Notes: generated by a model not told the origin, from the letters alone. A stretch of 64,000 bases of DNA from Halorarum halophilum (GCF_013401515.1 NZ_CP058529.1:248001-312000); one strand, 5' to 3'; counted from the stretch's first letter, positions 1 to 9,385 are shown. Numbers and translations are program-made.

Positions 1-1002
1 GACGTGCCGGGGATCGGTTACAGCATCTGCGACCGCGAGGGGTTCCTCCCGAACGTCCTCGACCGGCTCCTCCGTGACCGCGCGGGCTTCAAGGAGGACG
101 CGGCCGGGGGCGACGAGGCGGCCGCCGCAAGGTCGGACGCCATCAAGTGGGTGCTCGTCTCGTGTTTCGGCTACCAGGGCTATCGGAACGCGAAGTTCGG
201 CCGCATCGAGTGCCACGAGGCCATCAACGCCATCGCGCGTGACACCCTGCTCGACGCCAAGGAGGCGTTGGGGACCGGCGGCTGGGAGGTGCTTCACGCC
301 ATCGTCGACAGCGTCTGGGTGCGGGAGCGGGCCGCCGACTCGACGCCGCCCGAGGAGCTGGCCGCGGACGTGACCGCGATCGCGGACATCCCGCTGGAAC
401 TGGAGGCGACGTACGACTGGGTGTGTTTCGTCCCGAAGCGCGACTCGAACGCCGGCGCGCTGACGAAGTACTTCGGGCGGCGGCGGGACGGCTCGTACAA
501 GTTCCGCGGCATCGAGTGCCGCCAGCGGAGCACGCCCGCGTTCGTCGCGGACGCCCAGCGCGACCTGATCGAGGCGTTCGACGCCGACCGGTCGCCCGAG
601 ACCGTCCGCGACCGCCTCGCCGGGCACCTCCGGCGACTCGAACGGGGGGACGTGGACCCCGCGGACCTCGTCGTCACGACGCGCGCCACGAAGGCGCCCG
701 GGGAGTACCGGCGGGACACCCTCACCGCCGCCGCGCTCGACCGCTCTTCGGCTGCCGGCGTGGAGCGTTCGGCCGGCCAGTCGGTCCAGTACGTCGTGGT
801 CGACGACGCCGCGCGCGGGCGCGGTCGGGTTCGACTGCCGTTCGAGGAGTTCGACGGCTACGACGAGGGGTACTACCGCGACCTGCTGGTCCGGGCGGCC
901 GTGAGCGTGGTCTCCCCGCTCGGCTGGGACCGGTCTCGACTGGAACGTGAGCTCTCCGCCGAACGGGACGCGAGGCTCGGATCGTTCGGCGTTCGCGGGT
1001 AG
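1..1002 (+). CDS. Family-B DNA polymerase-like protein, C-terminal part (PolB2-like, probably inactive)
   Basis: The reading frame is open to the first base of the window, so the 5' end (exonuclease part and motif A) is missing; the GTG at base 4 is not believed to be the start. The palm and thumb are visible. Motif B is present in the form K-W-V-L-V-S-C-F-G followed by YQGYRNAKFG, and the usual tail with GYY and LLVRAA is near the end. Motif C, normally YGDTDS, reads H-A-I-V-D-S-V (near base 300), so the first catalytic aspartate is lost. An archaeal PolB2 group with disrupted catalytic motifs is known, and I infer membership. The replicative polymerase is a separate gene at 28761-31499. Confidence 0.8.
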   Translation, partial: DVPGIGYSICDREGFLPNVLDRLLRDRAGFKEDAAGGDEAAAARSDAIKWVLVSCFGYQGYRNAKFGRIECHEAINAIARDTLLDAKEALGTGGWEVLHAIVDSVWVRERAADSTPPEELAADVTAIADIPLELEATYDWVCFVPKRDSNAGALTKYFGRRRDGSYKFRGIECRQRSTPAFVADAQRDLIEAFDADRSPETVRDRLAGHLRRLERGDVDPADLVVTTRATKAPGEYRRDTLTAAALDRSSAAGVERSAGQSVQYVVVDDAARGRGRVRLPFEEFDGYDEGYYRDLLVRAAVSVVSPLGWDRSRLERELSAERDARLGSFGVRG

Positions 1003-1127
1003 AGTACAGCTACTATCGCGAACGCTCCCCTCGTTGTCGAACTCGGGGGGACGTCCGACAGCAAGTTATCGTGTCCCCCCGTCCGGCGGTGTCGGAAGCT
1101 AACCGGAAACCTCGATTCACCAAGTGC

Positions 1128-1134
1128 TTATTAT
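1128..1134 (+). promoter_or_regulatory. TATA box of the histidine kinase gene
   Basis: TTATTAT lies 23-29 nt before the ATG at 1157. This is the archaeal TATA distance from a transcription start, and it supports a leaderless message starting at 1157 rather than at the in-frame GTG 1124 or ATG 1145. Confidence 0.5.
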
Positions 1135-1156
1135 CCCTCGCTTTATGGGAAGGCCA

Positions 1157-3601
1157 ATGGGAACCTCGGATTCGCCTTCAGGTGTAACTATCGACGATCT
1201 TCGGGGGTTCTTCGGCCGATTGGAGCAGCCGACGAAGCCGGTGGCGATCACGGACGTCACGGAGTTCCTGAACTGTCCGCCGCAGACGGCGCACCGTTAC
1301 CTGGAAGAGCTCACCGAGCGGGGTGAACTTCGAACCAGACAGATCGACGGGTCGACGCGGGTCTGGTGGGCTACTGGGGGAGGTAGTACTGATCGTCAGG
1401 GCACGGACGACGAACAGTTCGCGGCCTTCGTGAGCGCGGTCAAGGACTACGCCATCTTCATGCTCGATCCCGAGGGCCGGGTCGTCAGCTGGAACGACGG
1501 CGCCGAGCGGATCAAGGGCTACGACAAGGCGGAGATCGTCGGCGAACACTTCTCGACGTTCTACACCGACGACGACGTCGACGACGGCGTCCCCGTTCGA
1601 AACCTCGAAACCGCCGCGACCGAGGGCCGCATCGAGGACGAAGGGTGGCGGGTCAGGGAGGACGGCTCGCGTTTCTGGGCGAACGTCACGATCACCGCCA
1701 TCCGGGACGACGGGGCGCTCCAGGGGTTCACCAAAGTCACCCGGGACATGACCGAGCGGCGCGAGTACGAGCAGCGGCTCGAAGGACAGGCGGAACGGCT
1801 CGAACGCCAGCGGGACGAGCTCGAACGGGAACTCGACGACGTGTTCGAGCGGATCGACGACGCGTTCTACGCGCTCGACGACGAGTTCCGGTACGAGTAC
1901 GTGAACGATCACGCCGAGGCGCACCTCGGCGAGCCGGAACGGACCCTCATCGGGCGGAGGCCGTGGGAGGTGTTCGACGTCGACGAATCGGCCCCGCTCT
2001 TCGACCGGTTCGAGGAGGCGTTCGCGACGCAGGAACCGATGAGGTTCGAGCACTACTCGGAGGAGCTCGAGATCTGGGCGATGGTCCGGATCTACCCCTC
2101 CGAGTCCGGCCTCTCCGTGTACTTCGAGGACATCACCCAGCGCAGGGAGCGCGAGCGGGAGCTCGAACGGGTGTACGACCTCCTGGAGCGGGCGGAACGC
2201 ATCGCGGACATCGGCGGTTGGGAGATCGATCCGGACACGCGTGACGTGTTCTGGACCGAACACCTCTTCGATATCCTGGAGGTCTCCTCCGACGAGGAGC
2301 CGCCGCTGGACGAGGCGCTCGACGTCTACCACGACGAGGACCGACCGATCGTCGAACGCGCGGTCGAGGAGGCGCTTCGATCCGGCGAACCCTTCGACAT
2401 CGAGAGTCGGTTCCAGGCGCCCAGTGACGAGGTGCGCTGGCTCCGGATCATCGGCGAGCCGGACGTCGAGGACGGGGAGGTCGTTTCGCTCCGCGGGGCC
2501 GTCCAGGACGTCACCGAGCGGAAAGGGCGCGAACAGGAACTCCAGCGCGTCCGGGATCGGATGGAGTTCGCCCTCAACGCCACGGACGCGATCGTCTGGG
2601 ACTGGAACGTCGACGAGGACCGGACGTCGTTCTATCCCTCAGCGGAGTCGTTGTACGGGACCCCCGTCGAGAACTGGGACGACTTCATCGGGATCGTCCA
2701 CCCCGACGACCGAGAGCAGGTCGAGGAGGGGATCAGGGAGGCGCTCGAAACCGGCGAGCCGAAGTCCGACGAGATCCGCATCGATCGGGACGGGGAGGAG
2801 CGGTGGATCGAAGCCCCGGGCCGGCCCATTCAGGACGAGGACGGCTCGACGCGGATGGTCGGCGTGGCGCGGGACATCACCGAACGGAAGACGTTCGAGC
2901 GCCAGTTGCGGGAGTCGAACGAGCGGCTCGAGCAGTTCGCGTACGCCGCCTCCCACGACCTGCAAGAACCCCTCCGGATGGTGTCGAGCTATCTACAGCT
3001 GCTCGAGGATCGCTATGGCGACGAACTCGACGAGGACGGCCGGGAGTTCCTCGAGTTCGCCGTGGACGGCGCCGACCGGATGCGCGAGATGATCGCTGCC
3101 CTGCTCGAATACTCTCGGGTCGATACGCAGGGGAAACCGTTCGAGCCGGTCGACCTCGAATCGGTCCTCGCGGACGTCCTGGCCGATCTCCAGTTTCGGA
3201 TCGAGGAGCACGCCGCCGAGATCACGGACGAGGAGTTGCCGACGGTCGAGGGCGACGACAGCCAGCTCCGGCAGGTGCTCCAGAACCTGCTGAGCAACGC
3301 GCTCGAGTACAGCGACGATGCGCCACCCCGGGTCCACGTCTCGACCGAACGGGCTGGCGGGGAGTGGATCCTGTCGGTCAGCGACGAGGGGATCGGCGTC
3401 GACCCCGACGACCACGAGCGCATCTTCGAGGTGTTCGAGCGCCTTCACACTCGTGAAGAGCACGCCGGAACGGGTATCGGGCTCGCACTGTGCAAGCGGA
3501 TCGTCGAGCGACACGGCGGCGAGATCTGGGTCGACTCCGAACCCGGCGAGGGCGCGACGTTCTCCTTTACGCTGCCGGCCGCGGACGACGCGGCCGGGTG
3601 A
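1157..3601 (+). CDS. PAS-domain sensor histidine kinase with N-terminal winged helix
   Basis: This 814-residue protein has no membrane segment, so it is a cytosolic sensor. In order it has a winged-helix segment (about residues 8-62, with FLNCPPQTAHRYLEEL as the recognition-helix region), a PAS domain starting near FVSAVKDYAIFML, a coiled coil, three more PAS-like domains (near DDAFYALDDEF, ADIGGWEID and TDAIVWDWNVDED), a HisKA dimerisation helix with phospho-acceptor His600 in ASHDLQEP, and a HATPase domain with N box (NLLSNALEY), G1 (DEGIG), F box (FERLHTREEHA) and G2 (GTGIGLAL). No response regulator is adjacent, so the target is unknown. The helix-turn-helix in front of PAS domains is unusual for a kinase. 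Start chosen from the TATA box at 1128-1134. Confidence 0.9.
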   Translation: MGTSDSPSGVTIDDLRGFFGRLEQPTKPVAITDVTEFLNCPPQTAHRYLEELTERGELRTRQIDGSTRVWWATGGGSTDRQGTDDEQFAAFVSAVKDYAIFMLDPEGRVVSWNDGAERIKGYDKAEIVGEHFSTFYTDDDVDDGVPVRNLETAATEGRIEDEGWRVREDGSRFWANVTITAIRDDGALQGFTKVTRDMTERREYEQRLEGQAERLERQRDELERELDDVFERIDDAFYALDDEFRYEYVNDHAEAHLGEPERTLIGRRPWEVFDVDESAPLFDRFEEAFATQEPMRFEHYSEELEIWAMVRIYPSESGLSVYFEDITQRRERERELERVYDLLERAERIADIGGWEIDPDTRDVFWTEHLFDILEVSSDEEPPLDEALDVYHDEDRPIVERAVEEALRSGEPFDIESRFQAPSDEVRWLRIIGEPDVEDGEVVSLRGAVQDVTERKGREQELQRVRDRMEFALNATDAIVWDWNVDEDRTSFYPSAESLYGTPVENWDDFIGIVHPDDREQVEEGIREALETGEPKSDEIRIDRDGEERWIEAPGRPIQDEDGSTRMVGVARDITERKTFERQLRESNERLEQFAYAASHDLQEPLRMVSSYLQLLEDRYGDELDEDGREFLEFAVDGADRMREMIAALLEYSRVDTQGKPFEPVDLESVLADVLADLQFRIEEHAAEITDEELPTVEGDDSQLRQVLQNLLSNALEYSDDAPPRVHVSTERAGGEWILSVSDEGIGVDPDDHERIFEVFERLHTREEHAGTGIGLALCKRIVERHGGEIWVDSEPGEGATFSFTLPAADDAAG

Positions 3602-3630
3602 GCCGGCCCTGGGGTATGTGAACGGCCCGC

Positions 3631-3645
3631 TTGCGAAATTCGCAA
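3631..3645. promoter_or_regulatory. Perfect 7-1-7 palindrome upstream of carB
   Basis: TTGCGAA-A-TTCGCAA lies 64-78 nt before the carB start and about 35 nt before its TATA box. The one-base spacer suits a dimeric regulator binding DNA better than an RNA hairpin. The regulator is unknown. Confidence 0.5.
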
Positions 3646-3668
3646 ACTCGCTACGAATATCGCTGCGA

Positions 3669-3695
3669 TTCGCGGAACTTATTACGATACGCGAA
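3669..3695 (+). promoter_or_regulatory. carB core promoter flanked by inverted repeat
   Basis: A TATA-like TTATTA (3679-3684) lies 25-30 nt before the carB ATG. It is bracketed by TTCGCG (3669-3674) and CGCGAA (3690-3695), an inverted repeat sharing the TTCGC core with the palindrome at 3631-3645. A factor bound here would block the promoter. Confidence 0.45.
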
Positions 3696-3708
3696 CTGGC
3701 TCACGACA

Positions 3709-6700
3709 ATGAGTGGAGACGGCCGCACCATCCTTCTCATCGGCAGCGGACCGATTCAGATTGGGCAGGCCGCGGAGTTCGACTACTCCGGGGCGCAGGC
3801 CTGCCGCGCACTTCGCGAGGAGGGAGCTCGAGTCGTGCTCGTCAACTCCAACCCCGCGACGATCATGACCGATCCCGAGATGGCCGACCGGGTGTACATC
3901 GAACCCATCACGACGGAGGCGATCACGGAGGTCATCCGGAAGGAACGCCCCGACGGCGTCATCGCGGGGTTGGGCGGGCAGACCGGGCTGAACGTCACCG
4001 CCGAACTGGCCGAGGAGGGCGTGCTCGAGGAGTACGACGTCGACATCATGGGCACGCCGCTCGACACCATCTACGCGACCGAGGACCGCGACCTGTTCCG
4101 CCAGCGGATGGAGGACATCGGTCAGCCGGTTCCGAAGTCGACGACCATCTCGCTCGACGAGGGCGAGGTGGTCACGGAACTGGACGGGGAGGCGCTCCGC
4201 GAGCGGGTCGAGGCCGCCGCCGACGAGGTGGGTGGCCTGCCGGTCATCGCCCGCACGACGTACACCCTCGGCGGCTCCGGGTCGGGTGTCGTCGGTGAGA
4301 TGGACGAACTCATCGACCGCGTCCGGACCGGACTGCGCCTCTCGCGCAACAGCGAGGTGCTCGTCACCGAGTCCATCTCCGGCTGGGTCGAGCTGGAGTA
4401 CGAAGTGATGCGCGACGCCGACGACTCCTGCATCATCATCTGCAACATGGAGAATCTCGACCCGATGGGCATCCACACCGGCGAGTCGACGGTCGTCACG
4501 CCCTCGCAGGTCATCCCCGACGACGGCCACCAGGAGATGCGCGACGCGGCCCTGGGGGTCATCCGCGAACTCGGCATCCAGGGCGGCTGTAACATCCAGT
4601 TTGCCTGGCGCGACGACGGCACCCCCGGCGGGGAGTACCGCGTCGTCGAGGTGAACCCCCGCGTCTCCCGCTCCTCGGCGCTCGCCTCGAAGGCGACCGG
4701 CTACCCCATCGCCCGCGTGACCGCGAAGGTCGCGCTCGGCAAGCGCCTCCACGAGATCGACAACGAGATCACCGGCGAGACGACCGCCGCGTTCGAACCG
4801 GCGATCGACTACGTGGTGACGAAGGTGCCGCGCTGGCCCAAGGACAAGTTCGAGGACACGGACTTCACGCTCGGCACGGCGATGAAGTCCACGGGCGAGG
4901 CGATGGCCATCGGCCGCACGTTCGAGGAGAGCCTCCTGAAGGCGCTGCGCTCCTCGGAGTACGACCCGGCCGAGGACTTCGGGGACCTCGAGGACGACGA
5001 GCTCACCGCCGAGTACCTCGAACGCCCGAGCCCCGACCGCCCGTACGCGATGTTCGAGGCGTTCGAGCGCGGCTTCTCCGTCGAGGAGGTCGTCGAGGCC
5101 ACGGGCATCTACGAGTGGTACGTCGAGCGCTTCTCGCGCATCGTGGAGGCGAGCAAGGAGGTCGTCGAGGGCGAGTTCACCCCGGCTGCCATCGCGGGCT
5201 TCACGAACGCGGAGATCTCCGCACTCGCGGGCAACGTCTTCGAGGACAGCAGCCTCACGTGGCTCCCGGAGACGCGCGGCGCGTGGCGGACCGCGGAGGC
5301 GACCGAAACGGTCGCGGGCGACGCCGGGGCCGAGGCGGCGGACGAGGACATCCCCGTCTCCGCCGCGCGCGCCGGCGTCGGCGAGGTCGAGCAGGCGGTT
5401 CCCGGCCGGACGTACAAGCAGGTGGACACCTGCGCCGGCGAGTTCGCGGCCTCCACGCCGTACTACTACTCCTCGCGCCAGCCGGAGTGGTTCTCCGGCC
5501 CCTACGAGGGCGACGCAGCCGCGGGCGAACTCCGCGTGGACATGGACGCCGAGAGCGTCGTCGTCGTGGGCGGCGGCCCCATCCGCATCGGGCAGGGCGT
5601 CGAGTTCGACTACTGCTCGGTCCACGCGGTCCGCGCGCTGCGCGAGCAGGGGATCGAGGCGCACGTCGTCAACAACAACCCCGAGACGGTGTCGACCGAC
5701 TACGACACCTCCGACGGGCTGTTCTTCGAACCCATCACCGCCGAGGAGGTCGCCGACGTCATCGAGGCGACCGACGCCGACGGCGTGATGATCCAGTTCG
5801 GCGGGCAGACCTCCGTCGACATCGGCGAGCCCCTGGCTGCGGAACTCGACCGCCGGGGCGTCGACTGCGAGATCATGGGAACGTCCGTCGAGGCGATGGA
5901 CCTCGCGGAGGACCGCGACCGGTTCAACCGCCTGATGGACGACGTCGGGGTCGACCAGCCGGAGGGGGGCTCCGCGACGAGCGAGGCCGAGGCGCTCGAA
6001 CTCGCCAACGACATCGGCTACCCCGTGCTCGTCCGCCCGAGCTACGTGCTCGGCGGGCGCGCGATGCGGGTCGTTCACGACGACGACGAACTGAGGGAGT
6101 ACATCACCGAGGCGGTCCGCGTCTCGCCGGACAAGCCCATCCTCGTCGACGAGTTCCTCGCGGGCGCTGTGGAACTCGACGTGGACGCCGTCTCGGACGG
6201 CGAGGACGTGCTCATCGGCGGCGTGATGGAGCACGTCGAGAGCGCGGGCGTCCACTCGGGCGACTCCGCCTGCGTCATCCCGCCGCGCTCGCTGAGCGAG
6301 GAGACGCTGGCCCGCGTGCGCGAGGTCACCGAGAACATCGCCCGCGCGCTCGAGACGGTCGGCCTGCTGAACGTCCAGCTGGCCGTGCAGGGGGAGGACG
6401 TGTACGTCCTCGAAGCGAACCCGCGCTCCTCGCGCACCGTCCCGTTCGTCTCGAAGGCGACGGGCGTCCCCATCGCGAAGCTCGCGGCGCAGGTGATGGC
6501 CGGGCACTCGCTCGAGGAACTGGGGGCGACCGAGGCGATCCCGGAGCACTACAACGTGAAGGAGGTCGTGCTCCCGTTCGACCGCCTGCCGGACTCGGAC
6601 CCGCGGCTCGGCCCGGAGATGAAGTCGACCGGCGAGGTGATGGGCACGGCGAGCACCTTCGGCAAGGCGTACGGCAAGGCGCTCGACGCCGCCGGCCAGG

Positions 6701-7038
6701 GGCTCCCCGAGTCGGGGACGGTCGTCTTCCAGTTCGTCGGCGACGCGCTGCCCGAACCGGGGAGCGAGGCGGCCACCGAGCTGATGGCCGGCTTCGGCGA
6801 GTACTACGACGCGGCGGAGGTCGAGGACGTGGCGACGGCACTCCGTGAGGGCGCCGTCGACCTGCTCGTCACCGACGACCGCGACGCGCTCCGGGCCGCG
6901 GTGGACGAGGACGTGGCGTACGTCTCGACCGAGGCGGCCGCCCGGGCCTCGCTCGAAGCGCTCGCCCACCGCGAGGAGGACCTCGACGTGCTGGCGGTCT
7001 CGGACCGCCCGCGCCGCCAGGCGGAGTGGGGCCGCTGA
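3709..7038 (+). CDS. carB: Carbamoyl-phosphate synthase large subunit
   Basis: This 1109-residue ATP-grasp enzyme makes carbamoyl phosphate from bicarbonate, ammonia (from CarA) and two ATP, feeding arginine and pyrimidine synthesis. The two homologous halves are plain: the first begins ILLIGSGPIQIGQAAEFDYSG and the second VVVVGGGPIRIGQGVEFDY (about residue 620). Each has a GGQT motif and a glycine-rich ATP-grasp loop (YTLGGSGSG and YVLGGRAMRV). The allosteric MGS-like domain follows at the C terminus. At 1109 residues it is slightly longer than the usual ~1070 because of an acidic linker near residues 530-590. Start chosen at ATG 3709, which gives MSGDGRTI and follows a TATA box; the open frame extends upstream to 3631. 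carA is not adjacent and does not occur in the window. Confidence 0.97.
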   Translation: MSGDGRTILLIGSGPIQIGQAAEFDYSGAQACRALREEGARVVLVNSNPATIMTDPEMADRVYIEPITTEAITEVIRKERPDGVIAGLGGQTGLNVTAELAEEGVLEEYDVDIMGTPLDTIYATEDRDLFRQRMEDIGQPVPKSTTISLDEGEVVTELDGEALRERVEAAADEVGGLPVIARTTYTLGGSGSGVVGEMDELIDRVRTGLRLSRNSEVLVTESISGWVELEYEVMRDADDSCIIICNMENLDPMGIHTGESTVVTPSQVIPDDGHQEMRDAALGVIRELGIQGGCNIQFAWRDDGTPGGEYRVVEVNPRVSRSSALASKATGYPIARVTAKVALGKRLHEIDNEITGETTAAFEPAIDYVVTKVPRWPKDKFEDTDFTLGTAMKSTGEAMAIGRTFEESLLKALRSSEYDPAEDFGDLEDDELTAEYLERPSPDRPYAMFEAFERGFSVEEVVEATGIYEWYVERFSRIVEASKEVVEGEFTPAAIAGFTNAEISALAGNVFEDSSLTWLPETRGAWRTAEATETVAGDAGAEAADEDIPVSAARAGVGEVEQAVPGRTYKQVDTCAGEFAASTPYYYSSRQPEWFSGPYEGDAAAGELRVDMDAESVVVVGGGPIRIGQGVEFDYCSVHAVRALREQGIEAHVVNNNPETVSTDYDTSDGLFFEPITAEEVADVIEATDADGVMIQFGGQTSVDIGEPLAAELDRRGVDCEIMGTSVEAMDLAEDRDRFNRLMDDVGVDQPEGGSATSEAEALELANDIGYPVLVRPSYVLGGRAMRVVHDDDELREYITEAVRVSPDKPILVDEFLAGAVELDVDAVSDGEDVLIGGVMEHVESAGVHSGDSACVIPPRSLSEETLARVREVTENIARALETVGLLNVQLAVQGEDVYVLEANPRSSRTVPFVSKATGVPIAKLAAQVMAGHSLEELGATEAIPEHYNVKEVVLPFDRLPDSDPRLGPEMKSTGEVMGTASTFGKAYGKALDAAGQGLPESGTVVFQFVGDALPEPGSEAATELMAGFGEYYDAAEVEDVATALREGAVDLLVTDDRDALRAAVDEDVAYVSTEAAARASLEALAHREEDLDVLAVSDRPRRQAEWGR

Positions 7039-7197
7039 ACCGGATGCGCTGACTGCTTCTTTCCCGCGGCGCCGACCACCTGGACGTCGACCGGCGCGGT
7101 TCGATCAACCACTGACTGCAGGGGCTTTCGTAGTCGTCTCCGTCTTCCTGTCGACAACGAACCCCGAACCGCTAGACGGGCACGCCCCGTCGACCGC

Positions 7198-8019
7198 TCA
7201 CTCCAGTTTCTTCAGCGCCTCGAAGAAGTCCGAGGACGGCCCCGCGACCCGCACGGGTGGCCCGGTCCGCTCGACGACGATCTCGGTCGGGACGTCGACC
7301 GGGTGCGGTTCGCGGCCGTCGCTGATGACGACCGCCTCCTCGGAGTCGGTCAGCGTCACGCTCACCGTCGCGTCCGGCGCGATCAGGAGCGGCGGCATGC
7401 CGCCCGTCGCGCACATCTCGTTCACGACGAGGCCGTCGACGCTCGGGTGGACGAGCGGGCCGCGCTCGGAGAGGTTGTAGGCGGTCGACCCGGTCGGCGT
7501 GGCGACGAGGACGCCGTCGGCGTGGCCGCCCGAGTAGAGCGAGCCGTCGACCCGGACCTCGACGCACACCCCGCCGCCGTGACCGCGGCGGGCGCCCTGG
7601 ACGACGATCTCGTTCGTGGCGTGCGCGCTCTCCCAGCCGTCGCAGGTCGCGGCGAGTCGGGGGGCCTCCCGGACGGTCATCTCGTCGTCCTGGAACGCCT
7701 CGACCTCCTTCAGTACCGCTTCGACGGCCTCGTCAGGCGGGACGGCGTTGAGGAAGCCGACCTCGCCGAGGTTCACCCCGAGCACGGGCGTCCCGCCCGC
7801 GCCCCGGGCGGCGAAGAGGAAGGTGCCGTCGCCGCCGATGGAGACCACGAGGTCGGTCGTGTCCATCGCGTCGACGGGCCGACCCTCCTCGGAGAGCGTC
7901 GCGGCCGTCGCCTCGTCGAGGTGGACCCGGGCGTCGGCCTCGCACAGCCGGTCGCGGACGTCCGCGGCGAGGTAGGCGGCCCGGTTGTTCCCCTTCTGGG
8001 CGACGATACCAACGTCCAT
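7198..8019 (-). CDS. nadK: NAD kinase
   Basis: This 273-residue enzyme phosphorylates NAD to NADP. The signature GGDGT motif (SIGGDGTFLFAA), the NE pair (HATNEIVV) and the glycine-rich PTGSTAYNLS motif are all present in the correct order. Start at ATG 8019 gives MDVGIVAQKG, the normal N terminus; the open frame upstream is G+C-driven. It converges with carB and is divergent from the KaiC-like gene, with about 170 nt between the starts. Confidence 0.93.
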   Translation of the reverse strand: MDVGIVAQKGNNRAAYLAADVRDRLCEADARVHLDEATAATLSEEGRPVDAMDTTDLVVSIGGDGTFLFAARGAGGTPVLGVNLGEVGFLNAVPPDEAVEAVLKEVEAFQDDEMTVREAPRLAATCDGWESAHATNEIVVQGARRGHGGGVCVEVRVDGSLYSGGHADGVLVATPTGSTAYNLSERGPLVHPSVDGLVVNEMCATGGMPPLLIAPDATVSVTLTDSEEAVVISDGREPHPVDVPTEIVVERTGPPVRVAGPSSDFFEALKKLE

Positions 8020-8188
8020 GGCGCGACTTCGCCGGGCCCGGACAAAAATCCCGCCGACCCCGCGCCGCTGGGGAACATTCATGCCCCCCCGGCCGGTTGT
8101 CACCGGCCATGAACGCGCGTCCGGGCCGTCAGTCTTCCCTCCGCCGAACGACCCACGGGTCGGGAGAACGCCCCCGGAGGTGGCTCGC

Positions 8189-9385
8189 GTGAGCGAGGAG
8201 GGGGACGAGGACTGGTTCGAGAAGGCCCTCGACGAGGACGGGGAGGGCGACGACGAGTCCACCGTGGCGGACGACGGGACCGAAGGGATGTCGGCCGACG
8301 CGGACGAGTCCGGCGACGGAAGCGAATCGAGCGAAGCGGACGGACCGAACGACGTGCATCGGCCCAACGACGCGGTCGACGACGCAGGCTTCGCCGACGC
8401 GCAAGCGGGCGACGAGTTCGACGTCGGGGATTTCGGCGGTGAAGACGTGCCCGGAGCGGGCGACTTCGACGGGGACGACCCCTTCGGTCAGGACTTCGCG
8501 GACGCGATGCAGGGCGCGCCGTCACCCGGCGGGACGAGCGACGGGGACGCCGGGTTCGGCGGCTTCGACGCGGGAGGCGGCGGCGAGTTCGACGGGTTCG
8601 GCGGGGGGGACGACTTCGGTATGGGCGAGGGTGGGTTCGGTGACTTCGGCGGGAGCGGCGGGTTCGACGAGGAGGAGTTCGAGTCCGACATCGAGCGCAT
8701 CGACATCGGCATCGAGGGCCTCGACGAGATGATCCTCGGCGGGGTCCCACACCGGTCGCTGATGACCGTCATCGGGAGCGCCGGCACCGGGAAGACCACG
8801 TTCGGCCTCCAGTTCCTGAACGAGACACTCACGAACGATGGGAAGGCCGTCTACATCACACTCGAGGAGTCCCGCGAAGCGGTGCTCTCGACGGCCGAGG
8901 AGAAGGGCTGGCCCTACCGCGAGTACGAGGCGGAGGACCGCCTCGCGGTCGTCTCGATGGACCCGATCGAGATGGCGAACTCGCTCGACTCCATCCGGGA
9001 CGACATCTCGCGGCTCATCAACGAGTTCGGGGCGGATCGGCTCGTCCTCGACTCCGTCTCGCTCCTGGAGATGATGTACGACCACCCCTCGAAGCGTCGC
9101 TCGGAGGTGTTCGACTTCACCCGGTCGCTGAAGGAGGCCGGCGTGACGACGATGCTGACCTCGGAGGCGAGCGAGGAGAACTCCTACGCCTCCCGCCACG
9201 GCATCGTCGAGTACCTCACCGACGCCGTGTTCGTCCTCCAGTACGTCCGTCCGTCAGACTTCCGCGAGACGCGCCTGGCAGTCGAGATCCAGAAGATCCG
9301 CGACGCGAACCACTCCCGCGAGACGAAGCCGTACGAGATCACGGCCGACGGCATCTCGGTGTACCGGCAGGCGAACATCTTCTGA
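8189..9385 (+). CDS. KaiC/RAD55-like RecA-superfamily ATPase with acidic FG-rich N-terminal tail
   Basis: This 398-residue cytosolic protein has two parts. Residues 1-165 are low-complexity, first Asp/Glu/Ser-rich, then a Gly/Phe-rich stretch with repeated FGG, GFG and DFG units (about residues 78-160). Residues 168-398 are a single KaiC-type RecA fold: Walker A GSAGTGKTTF (about 195), an EE pair in ITLEESRE, Walker B RLVLDSVSLLEM, and an R-fingers region near SDFRETRLAVEIQKI. Haloarchaea have many such single-domain KaiC-like proteins of unknown role; this is not a circadian KaiC, which has two domains. GTG 8189 was chosen because GGAGG at 8176-8180 is spaced 8 nt from it. Confidence 0.85.
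   Translation: MSEEGDEDWFEKALDEDGEGDDESTVADDGTEGMSADADESGDGSESSEADGPNDVHRPNDAVDDAGFADAQAGDEFDVGDFGGEDVPGAGDFDGDDPFGQDFADAMQGAPSPGGTSDGDAGFGGFDAGGGGEFDGFGGGDDFGMGEGGFGDFGGSGGFDEEEFESDIERIDIGIEGLDEMILGGVPHRSLMTVIGSAGTGKTTFGLQFLNETLTNDGKAVYITLEESREAVLSTAEEKGWPYREYEAEDRLAVVSMDPIEMANSLDSIRDDISRLINEFGADRLVLDSVSLLEMMYDHPSKRRSEVFDFTRSLKEAGVTTMLTSEASEENSYASRHGIVEYLTDAVFVLQYVRPSDFRETRLAVEIQKIRDANHSRETKPYEITADGISVYRQANIF

Noticed and set aside
3682-6969. 1095-codon open frame on the minus strand across carB
   Set aside because: It is the exact antisense of a clear CarB; G+C-rich codons remove stop codons from the other frames. The translation has no recognisable domain.
8189-9385. Circadian KaiC
   Set aside because: Only one KaiC domain is present, and no kaiA/kaiB genes are nearby.
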